A DNA stretch of 64,000 bases from Drosophila pseudoobscura (taxonomy: Eukaryota > Arthropoda > Insecta > Diptera > Drosophilidae): the NCBI RefSeq assembly GCF_009870125.1, contig NC_046679.1:19282001-19346000 (forward strand), in the 5' to 3' direction. A model generated the notes under the pieces. It did not search any database. It saw nothing but the letters and a program-made list of their open reading frames with translations, and was not told where the DNA came from. Both the position numbers and the translations under genes were made by a program. How positions within the stretch are numbered: the stretch's first letter is position 1; every line of letters starts with the position of its first letter. Below are positions 14,366 through 22,257 of this stretch, piece by piece.

Positions 14366-14630
14366 CTTTGTACTGTGTAGCCCGCCCATTGTTGACTTGA
14401 TTTGTATGCGCCTTGGCTTAGTCCAATGGCCACTTTGTTTTGGTCTGGGGTCCAGGCACTTGAAATTCCCCCATGCAGGCAGCTTTATTGAATTTCCTGT
14501 GATATGTAAAGCAACATTTCTCAAGGCATTCCAGTGGCTTGGGAAAAAGCAGTAACCATAAAAGTTGAAACTGCCCGTATATTTAATATTATTTTCTTAA
14601 ATAAAATATATGTATATACATTCGTAGTTT

Positions 14631-15226
14631 TTAATATATTCGGATAATAGTGAGGCAGAGGACGAGTACCCTGGAAAGGCGATTTCGGGATACATGGTCT
14701 TTTGAATGACAGTCACACGATTGCAGACAGAGATCACAGGTCTCATCCTCGTTCCAGCTAGAGTTCTGATTATAGAAGCGTCCCCTAAGTTGTTGACATC
14801 CTATTTCCGCGTTCCAAAAGCAGCACCAGTCCCATATCTCACCTGGAAAATATCAAATCAATCCAATACAACCGATATCTGATTGAAATGCATACCAATC
14901 TGTTCGTAATTATCTGGCACACATGCCGAAAATAATCCATTGTCAGCGGCTCTATTGGAGTGTTTTTCTTTTGGTCTTATTTTCTCTTGATCTGCGATAT
15001 TTTCACAGTAGATGCCGGGGGATTCGACTCTCGGACAACCGGACTGAGTCTTCTTACAATCGCCGCACTGTACCGACTCCAATTGAGCCTTATCGACTTA
15101 TTAAAGGTATGCCCTTCAGTTGTATGCTCTAACTATATGTAAAACGTATGCTTACTCACCACAGATTGCGTTCCATATCATGTTTGAGATGCTCAACAGG
15201 GTTAGTAGATCAAATTTGAAAATCAT
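14631..15226 (-). CDS. Small secreted cysteine-rich protein, array copy 3 (most diverged)
   Basis: Same three-exon plan: exons 15226-15160, 15096-14896 and 14842-14631, 159 residues. Both introns are phase 1 with GTGAGT and GTATGC donors. Exon 2 is five codons longer than in copies 1 and 2. Signal peptide at residues 1-22. The twelve cysteines are kept at about 33, 36, 43, 53, 81, 96, 97, 105, 125, 128, 132 and 134, and the IWDWCCFWN motif is at 92-100. One sequon, N116 (NSS). The hydrophobic tail is shorter, ending IIRIY. The other reading frame of exon 3, open in copies 1 and 2, has an early TAG here, which supports the frame used in this model. A possible third intron (14669-14571, GTACTC...GGGCAG, phase 0) would join an exon 4 at 14570-14418 ending in a stop. 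Copy 2 lies 232 bp upstream. Function unknown. Confidence 0.78.
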
Positions 15227-15298
15227 CACGGATTGAAAACTTTTGATATTGAAAAGAATCTCCCTGGATGTATTGTTCACTTGATTTCTAAACGCCTT
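15227..15298 (-). promoter_or_regulatory. Shared upstream block of array copy 3
   Basis: Matches the block upstream of copy 2 almost base for base although the copy 3 coding region has diverged much more. That makes it a candidate conserved proximal promoter or 5' leader. Minus strand, directly before the ATG. Confidence 0.35.
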
Positions 15299-15458
15299 GG
15301 CGCCCTATGGCCCTATGCGAGCAGCTTCATTGAATTTCCTATGATATGTAAAACAACATTTGTCAGGGCATTCACAGTGCATTCTCAGTTCATAGTCGGA
15401 AATTGGCTCAGCACAAAAGCAGCACAATATCGTATAAAAGTGGAAACTGCAAGAATTC

Positions 15459-16069
15459 TTAGTATATTTCGTAAATGTACAATAGTTTAGAGTAAATTCC
15501 GATAATAGTGTAGCAAAGCAGCAGTACTCTGGCAAGGCCACTTCTGGCTTCATTTGCTCCTGTATCGCAGTCGCACGAGTGCAGACAGAGCATACAGGTA
15601 ATATTCCAGTCTTCATGCAGCTGATAGTAGTGTCCCGTAAGCTGTTGGCATCCCATTTTCGGGTTCCAAAAGCAGCACCAGTCCCATATATCACCTGGAA
15701 AATATGAAATCCGTCTGGTTATACAAATATATGTACCATATAGCCTGCATACCTGTCACTTCGTATTCATCGGGCACACATTGTGCAAGTGTGCCTTTTG
15801 TAGCGGTTCTTTTTGGTTTAATTTTCTCTCGATCTGTTGCATTATCGCAGAAGATGCCGGAGGTTGCAAGACCAGTGCACGCGTCCTGAACACTGTCACA
15901 GCTCGCGCACTTTGGTGACTCCAATTGAGTCCCATCGACTGCTTGAAGAATACCTTCAATTGCATGCTCTCACTGAAGGTAATTCTTCTGCGGACTTACC
16001 ATAAAAATAGTTCCATGTTATGATTGAGATGCTCAACAACAGACTTACTAGATCAAATTGGATAATCAT
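15459..16069 (-). CDS. Small secreted cysteine-rich protein, array copy 2 (middle)
   Basis: Paralogue of the copies on both sides; family not recognised. Exons 16069-16000, 15938-15753 and 15694-15459 give 163 residues. Introns are 61 and 58 bp, phase 1, with GTAAGT and GTATGC donors. Residues 1-23 are a signal peptide. Twelve cysteines lie at about 34, 37, 44, 54, 77, 92, 93, 101, 119, 122, 126 and 128. The core motif IWDWCCFWNPKMGC spans residues 88-101. Sequons are N56 (NAT) and N116 (NIT). The N70-equivalent sequon of copy 1 is lost here. Introns and flanks are nearly identical to copy 1, while the coding parts differ mostly by amino-acid-changing substitutions. In the alternative model, exon 3 ends at 15528 and an exon 4 runs 15457-15305 in a new frame carrying CCFCAEP and CCFTYHRKFNEAA, giving about 191 residues. 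A secreted disulfide-rich effector (reproductive, defence or salivary) would fit, but that is a guess. Confidence 0.82.
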
Positions 16070-16139
16070 CACTGATTGAAAACTTTTGATATTGAAAAGA
16101 ATCTCCCTGGATGTATTGTTGACTTGATTTCTAAACGCC
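16070..16139 (-). promoter_or_regulatory. Shared upstream block of array copy 2
   Basis: Nearly identical to the 70 bp upstream of copy 3. It includes the minus-strand element GATTCTTTTCAATATCAAAAG followed by TTTTCAATC just before the ATG. The whole interval between the copy 1 stop and this start is only 228 bp, so any dedicated promoter must lie within it or overlap copy 1. No canonical TATA box on the minus strand. Confidence 0.35.
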
Positions 16140-16297
16140 TTAGCCTAGTCCCCATGTAAGCAGCTTCATTGAATTTCCTATGATATGTAAAACAACATGT
16201 GTTAGGGCATTCACAGTGCATTCTCAGTTCATAGTCGGAAATTGGCTCAGCACAAAAGCAGCACAATATCGTATAAAAGTGTAAACTGCAAGAATTC

Positions 16298-16907
16298 TTA
16301 GTATATTTCGTATATGTACAATAGTTTAGAGTAAATTCCGATAATAGTGTAGCAAAGCAGCAGTACTCTGGTAAGGCCATTTCTAGCTTCAATTCTTCCT
16401 GTTCCGCAGCCGCATATGTGCAGACAGTACATACAGTAATCATTCCAGTGTTCAGTCTGCTGATGGTAGTGTCCCGCAATCTGTCGGCATCCCATTTTCG
16501 GGTTCCATATGCAGCACATTTCCCATAAAATACCTGGAAAATATGAAATCAGTCTGTTAATACAAATATATGTACCAAATAGCCTGCATACCTGTCACTT
16601 CGTATTCATCGGGCACACATTGTGCAAGTGTTCCATTTGTAGCGGTTTTCTTTTCTTTAAATTTCTCTCGATCTGTTGCATTATCGCAGGAGATGCCGGA
16701 GGTTTCAAGACCAGCGCACGGCTCTTGAAATTCGTCACAGCTCACGCACTTTGGTGACTCAAATTCAGTCCCATTGACTGCTTGAAGATATTCTATTCAA
16801 TTGAATGCTCTCACTGAAGGTAATTCTTCTGCGGACTTACCATAAAAAGAGTTCCATGTTATGATTGAGATGCTCAACAGACTTACTAGACCAAATTTAA
16901 TAAACAT
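16298..16907 (-). CDS. Small secreted cysteine-rich protein, array copy 1 (5'-most)
   Basis: Not recognised as a named gene; no function assigned. Model: exon 1 16907-16841, exon 2 16777-16592, exon 3 16533-16298, 162 residues. Introns of 63 and 58 bp have GTAAGT/CAG and GTATGC/CAG ends and are both phase 1. Residues 1-22 form a hydrophobic signal peptide, so the product is probably secreted. The mature part has cysteines at about 33, 36, 43, 53, 76, 91, 92, 100, 118, 121, 125 and 127, enough for six disulfides, and glycosylation sequons at N24, N55 and N70. The last 22 residues are hydrophobic (VLLLCYTIIGIY...), so a membrane or lipid-anchored tail is conceivable. The start is the only ATG before the signal peptide and matches copies 2 and 3. 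An alternative model splices out 16366-16297 (GTACTG...TAAG, phase 0) and continues in another frame to 16069, giving about 215 residues. Copy 2 begins 228 bp downstream. Confidence 0.8.
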
Positions 16908-16977
16908 CTCTGATGAAGAATTTTGTTATTTTTATTTTGTTTCTTTTTGGAAAGGAATCTCTATGTGTATGTAGTTT
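16908..16977 (-). promoter_or_regulatory. 5' flank of array copy 1, diverged from the other two
   Basis: On the minus strand the 70 bp before the ATG keep GAGATTC and TTTC in the same places as the upstream blocks of copies 2 and 3. The part next to the ATG is replaced by an A/T-rich AAAAAGAAAC tract. No clear TATA box is seen at the expected distance. This flank is also the closest to the Transib element. Confidence 0.35.
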
Positions 16978-17258
16978 GACTGCACTGGAAATTTCCTTTA
17001 TTTTTCAGATACACTCATCAGCATTATTTACGTGCCGAGCGACCTTCTTTCTACCCTACGAGTACGGGCGTGTTCATGTGTGCTGGAGACGGTGTGAAGG
17101 TGAGATCTGAAAGCTGGAAGCTGGGTGGGGATGGTGGTGAGAGTTAGGCCCTCCAAAACTGATGAGGGTTAATTTGCCAACGGCTCAACAATTCATCAGC
17201 CAGTCCAATTAACTAAGCGCGACCCATTTCCCGGCCGCTGCCACGCGACTCCACGCCG
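16978..17258. other. Spacer between gene array and Transib element
   Basis: About 280 bp with no gene. TACGAGTA lies at 17057. A 13-bp word CACGCGACTCCAC at 17242-17254 is repeated at 17441-17453 on the other side of the element. Confidence 0.5.
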
Positions 17259-17415
17259 CACAGTGGGACATTCCGCCGTTTTAGCTTGCTAAATTAATAA
17301 CTTCAAAACAAATTCTCGAGAAAATATAAGGGTAATGGTCCAAATATTTAAAAATTTGATTTTAATCAAAAATCTTCGAGTTTTGCCACCTCTTTTCGTC
17401 TGATTCGCCACTGTG
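17259..17415. mobile_element. Transib-family non-autonomous element (MITE) with 5-bp target-site duplication
   Basis: The 157-bp element begins CACAGTGG and ends CCACTGTG, an inverted terminal match. It is flanked on both sides by CGCCG (17254-17258 and 17416-17420). Transib transposons are known for termini beginning CACWRTG, resembling the RAG recombination-signal heptamer CACAGTG, and for 5-bp GC-rich CGNCG target duplications; both traits are visible here. Beyond the first eight bases the ends are only partly alike (left GACATTCCGCCG, right GCGAATCAGACG read inward). The interior is AT-rich with a small palindrome (TTTGATTTTAATCAAA) and no coding potential. Movement would need a transposase supplied elsewhere. 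It sits about 350 bp upstream of the first gene of the secreted-protein array. Confidence 0.8.
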
Positions 17416-18235
17416 CGCCGTTGATTCCTCCGCCATGCCTCACGCGACTCCACTCTTCGTGGGGTGTTATAAATTTAAATTTAAAAGCCAAACAAAACTC
17501 GCATTCTCATTGCCGCACCGCCGCACGCCTGGTCGGAAGCGCTTTATCGCAGCTCGCACAGCAGATTCTCTAGAAATTAAGAAAAACTGCCCGGTACGGA
17601 CTGAAATGGAGAGTGATTCTCTTCTCCAGTTAGATGTCGAGATACCGGACCCAGTCCATCTCTGGGCGGAGAGGACACTACTCGTATTTGGCCGTACTCG
17701 GATGACACCGTTTGCACTTTATCCTTGTCAGTTGTTATCGTTTATTGCTGCCTTGCCACGGCGAAGAAGGAGCCGCCTTCTTTGAGAAATTGTAGCACAA
17801 AAGTCAACGTGTAACGAGAAAATAATAAATGCCATTAATACAGCAGGCAGACAGACAGACAGACAGAGGAAGAAGGGCCAAGAAGAGGATGCGTGCCGGA
17901 TGAAAACGAATGGAGTATGAAATTGAAAACCACGAAACAAAGTTAAAAGAAAAAAAATAACAAAAATGAAATAAACACTAAAAAAGTGTGGAATAACAAA
18001 CAGGATGAAAAAAAAATTTAAAATGGTCAAAGGTTTCACACAGTCACTCGGATTTTTAAATAATAATTTTGTACACGAAATATATATATATTTTTTTAAT
18101 TATTACAAATTTTATTTTGATCAATTTACAGGATGGCTTACACACACTCCTCCTTCCTGTTTTCTATAAGAATGTGTTCTTCCAGGTGGCGATTGTCACG
18201 CACTGGCAGCTGGCCTAAAGGCTGGTCTGCAAGAA

Positions 18236-18254
18236 AGGCAAGGCAAGGCAAGGC
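18236..18254. repeat. (AGGCA)4 short tandem repeat
   Basis: Four perfect pentamers. Confidence 0.85.
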
Positions 18255-18902
18255 TCTTCACTTTTATTGACAAACTCGACGAGAATTTGTGCGAAATGTG
18301 CGTGCGCGACTTGGCCGGCTATCCTTTATCCTTTGAGGCTCTTCTCTCTTTTTTTGGGCACATACAAAAAGGGAGCCCTAAATGTGTGTGAGTGTGGTAG
18401 GGTTGGGCGTGGCCCACAGGACACGACATTTCTTGTGTGTGCCGTAGTTGTTGCTTGTGTCTTTTGTTTCCACCTCGTGCCACTTGACATTGCTTGCGGT
18501 TTGTTAGCGGTCCGGGTAAAATTCCAGTGTGCAACAATCTCGTACGGGAAATTTTGTTATTCAAAACACGACGGATTACCGTTCATTCCGCTTACACACA
18601 CATATACAGAGAGGGAATAAGGGAGTACATACATGTATATGCCGTCGCATGTGGAGACCGCAGGCGGCACCTTTCCCGGTTCATGTCGCTGGCGTTGTCA
18701 CACGGCACACATTTGTTAGACACTAAGCCCGTGTATGCCTCCTCTGCCAAGGATAAGAATGTTTATTATCTTTATCACACACACGCACACACATACACAC
18801 AGATACAACTACATTGAAGCCAAACCGCAAAGCAACCGCACGTACAAAACTTAAAGGGGCTGACGGCAAATGACAGACAACAAGACAACAACAAAATGAA
18901 GC

Positions 18903-18934
18903 CGCCGCATCCGCATCCGTATCCGCATCCGCAT
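18903..18934. repeat. (CCGCAT)n short tandem repeat
   Basis: Five hexamer units with one variant (CCGTAT). Confidence 0.85.
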
Positions 18935-20841
18935 TCAACTTCCCTTTGCCGGCCATTGTCTTGCGTAACTAACTTCAAAATGGCGCCACGCCGTGTCACG
19001 CAATTATGACCACGCCTACGTCTTTGGCATTTTTCCCCGCTCCCCCGCTCACTCTCCTTGGCCTTTTCCTTCCCAGTTTCCAGTTTTTATTTCGCTTTAT
19101 TAAATGCTTCAGGTAGCTACTTAAACACGTTTTCGATTAGAGCAGCTGCTGTCATTACTCAAAGTCGAAGGGGGTCGGGTGGTGCCGGCGGATTTCGGGA
19201 CGAGTCTCGTCAGTCTTTCACCTGTAGGAAGATGGTGGCGCTTGCCATTCCTTTGCCTGCTATTGTTGGGCTTTCTTTTCTTTTGCTGTGCTGTTTTTTT
19301 GTTTTTGTTTTGTTTCTTCCTGTACATCTTCAATATTTTATAATAAAGCGAAATTCCAGGAAGAGGAATACAAAAATGTGCAGCAACAGCGGCAAAAGCG
19401 GCATCGGGGGGTTGGAAAAGGAGGCTTAGATGGGGGGCTTGGTGGTTACTGGAGTGTGCTGATAAGGTTCAGGATCAGCTTAAAAGAAAAGAAAATTTCT
19501 GTATTAAAACCTAAGAAGAGCTGAAGCTCGAAGTAGAGTACAGGGGTATTCTTTTCTTTCAATCAGAGGTCTTACTACTGCAGTTTAGTATCTTTGAATA
19601 AAAAACCGCTTTGAATAAAACCGCTTGCATATGTTTCACCTAAATATGTTGTAGACTTTATCTGGGAATTATCTGGGAACTCGGCTAATATCTGGCATCC
19701 ATAAATTCACCTTGATTGCATGCACTGAAAAAGTTTATAGCCCCATTCTGCCCTCCCCAGCCAGCTCGAGGACTTAAGCCGCTCAGTGCAGGCCTGCGAT
19801 GGATGCCACAACCTGTCATATTTTTATGTTTTAAGCCGCAGAATGGCCGGGATGCAGGGCCCCGGAAGTAAGGTGGGGAATCTTCAAAAGTAAATCTCAA
19901 AGTACTTTAATGTTGTATCCTGTTATCGCTGCCGACGTGCAGCTGTCGCTATTAGCGTTCGACTTCCAAGGGGGAAAAAGATGAAGAGGACGAGGAACTG
20001 TCTTGTCTGTTCCGCTTCTTTCATTCGATGTTGCGGCATGGTGTTGACAGGATATTTACAGGATTTCTATCAATATGCCGGCATTAGCACGTACGCCTGC
20101 AATGAACGTGAATGTGAGTAATGCCAGTGCCTGAGGTAAGAAAACGGTGAAAACGTATGGAGAAGCCCAGAAGGAAAACAATGCCAGAGGAAAAGCGTAC
20201 CTCGACTTTGACTGCTAATATAATCATATTTCGGCAATACTTCTGATGCTATTAGTATTCAGAATAAACACAAAATAGGCACTACTGATATTTAACGAAA
20301 TCCAACCAGAATTTATTTATAAACTCATTAATTTTAAGCAGAGCTGCCTAACAACTTGGGAAAATTCACCAGAATTTGAGCTTGATTTCTTTTTGCTTTT
20401 CACCCACTTTTGCTGATTGCTTCTATTTCACACGATTTCTTCGGCAAATTGAAAGATCAACAGTACTGTGCTCGGTAACGGACGACCCCTTAACTTATTT
20501 CTGCTGAATTATTTACTTTTCATTTGTACCAGGCAGCCCCAGCAGCCACCGCCAGCCCCGGGCCGCACCTGTTTCCTGCCAGGTGGCTCAACGGGTTAAA
20601 ACGAGGGCCCAGTCAATTGTTGTCGGTCAAACAAAAACTGGCACAACACGAACAACGAACAATGAACAACGAGAGAGCTCAAGTATTTGTGCTATTTAAA
20701 ATTTGCTTTACCAAACGTCAAGTGGTTAGCAACAGCAGCCCGAGCGGGCTGAGGCTGAGGCTGAGTGGCACTCGGTCCGAAGCTAACCCCCAGCCCTCGC
20801 AGCACCGTCCATTCTAGCCTACACCACCCACTCGAGCTCCC

Positions 20842-20885
20842 TGGGCTGGGGCTGGGGCTGGGGCTGGGGCTGAGGCTGGGGCTGG
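20842..20885. repeat. (GGGGCT)n G-rich repeat, possible G-quadruplex
   Basis: Seven GGGGCT-type hexamers, one varied to GAGGCT. Five or more G-runs spaced by two bases on the plus strand could fold into a G-quadruplex. Confidence 0.85.
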
Positions 20886-21531
20886 AACGGCTGGCCGCCT
20901 ATGTGTGCGACTGAGATGGGACTTGGCTGGAGCCTATTGGCCGTAAATTATTAATGATTACTAGCCCGAAATTACAGTTAACTCACTTATTTGCTCATTC
21001 GCAAATGAAGGCCAATTGCAGCAGAGCCAGCAGCGAGGAAGGGAGCGGTTTACGTTGACGGAAACAGGGACTGGGAAACTGGGAACTAATTTATTTTTAC
21101 CACAAACTGGCCAAAGAGATAGGTAATATAGCCACGATGGGCGCAGGAACGGGTGGGGTGGCTGGGACTCGAGGGAGGGGTAAGGTCTCTGGCTAATTGT
21201 GGGTCCGATTATGTTTAAATATTTATTTTGATTGTTGAAATTTGCGACGAGCATCAATCCGAAAACTTCTCTCATTTATTCGCTCGAAATCATTTCATAT
21301 TCATAAGAGCTTGTTGTGGACCGGGCCAGAGAACTTTTTGCTATTTATATTTTATATAATTTTATACCTACTGCGTATAAACAGAATTCATCCCATCGCC
21401 AGATAAAAATTATGTATATTTGCCGGAGCCAAACAGAGGCACAGGCAGAGGCAGTCTCTGTTGTTTTTTTTCTGTGGACTTCCGCCTAAAATGGCAAGCG
21501 CCTGAATTGATTTTCATTAGGTGGGCCTAGG

Positions 21532-21560
21532 CATCAACATCAACATCAACATCCACATCC
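21532..21560. repeat. (CATCAA)n short tandem repeat
   Basis: About five hexamer units, the last varied. Confidence 0.8.
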
Positions 21561-22228
21561 GAATCAAAATTCAATTTTCCAGTACACATTTTGCTGATTG
21601 TTTGATTGAGGACCGTAATTCGCTGACTCTATTATGCCGTCTTTGAATTGTCAATGAGCTCGAAGAAAATTTTCAGTGATCTGGAATCTGATTTTGTCTT
21701 GTTTGCTCTATGTTTATGATTGACTCCAGCCCAAGTTCGTACTGCAGGTTGCCTTTTATCCATTATCCCTTACTAGGAGAATCGTGTCATGTGCCCTGTA
21801 CACTGATTCCATCTTGGTAACCAGTATCCAGTATCCAGTATCATCTGCCAAATATAATTAAAGCCCACTACGGACTATCCTATTCGTTTTGAAGTGTTGG
21901 GGCCTTTTCAGAAACCCAAAACAGAACTTGCTCTGAATAGGAAGTAGAGGAGGAGAAAAGGCTGGTTGAAGATTGAGAGAGTGTTGACGACAAACTATTG
22001 AAGAACTATTGAAAAGTATTCAAGCGCAGGCAAGTCTTAGCTGGGACATGGAATAAATGGGAGATACGAGTGGCTCGGTGGCTGCTGCTACGTCTACACA
22101 CACACACCCCCACACACACACACATACATTAGAATGTGGACAAAAACAAAAATTCTTTCTAAAGCACTCAAAAGCCCAAAAAGCGTGGATGCACACAGAT
22201 ACACAATCAAGAAAGCAGACACTCACCG

Positions 22229-22257
22229 AGAGAGAGAAAGAGAGAGAGAGAGAGAGT
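22229..22257. repeat. (GA)n microsatellite
   Basis: GA tract interrupted by AA; a potential GAGA-factor binding tract. Confidence 0.9.

Larger units (their letters stand above)
11241..14417. other. Non-coding, no gene seen
   Basis: Contains several microsatellites (12079-12106, 12322-12350, 12444-12470, 13466-13487, 14325-14365). Open frames here are short, lack ATG starts or follow simple repeats. Confidence 0.55.
14418..16977 (-). repeat. Three-unit tandem gene duplication, period about 840 bp
   Basis: Starts of the three genes are at 16907, 16069 and 15226, so the units are 838 and 843 bp long. Homology covers about 70 bp of upstream sequence, both introns, and the 3' flank containing the conserved stretch around TTACATATCAYAGGAAATTC. 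Units 1 and 2 are very similar in non-coding parts; unit 3 is older or has escaped homogenisation. Flanking DNA beyond about 16977 and 14418 shows no further copy that I can see. Confidence 0.85.
17416..20841. other. Non-coding, no confident gene
   Basis: A 116-codon plus-strand ORF (17435-17785) starts with ATG beside the Transib element, but has no recognisable domain and is within the length expected by chance. Short tandem repeats occur at 17847-17868 (CAGA), 18236-18254 (AGGCA), 18777-18801 (CA) and 18903-18934 (CCGCAT). Confidence 0.5.

Noticed and set aside
17435..17785. 116-codon plus-strand ORF beside the Transib element
   Set aside because: ATG lies in the flanking repeat. No recognisable domain, mixed codon usage, chance length.
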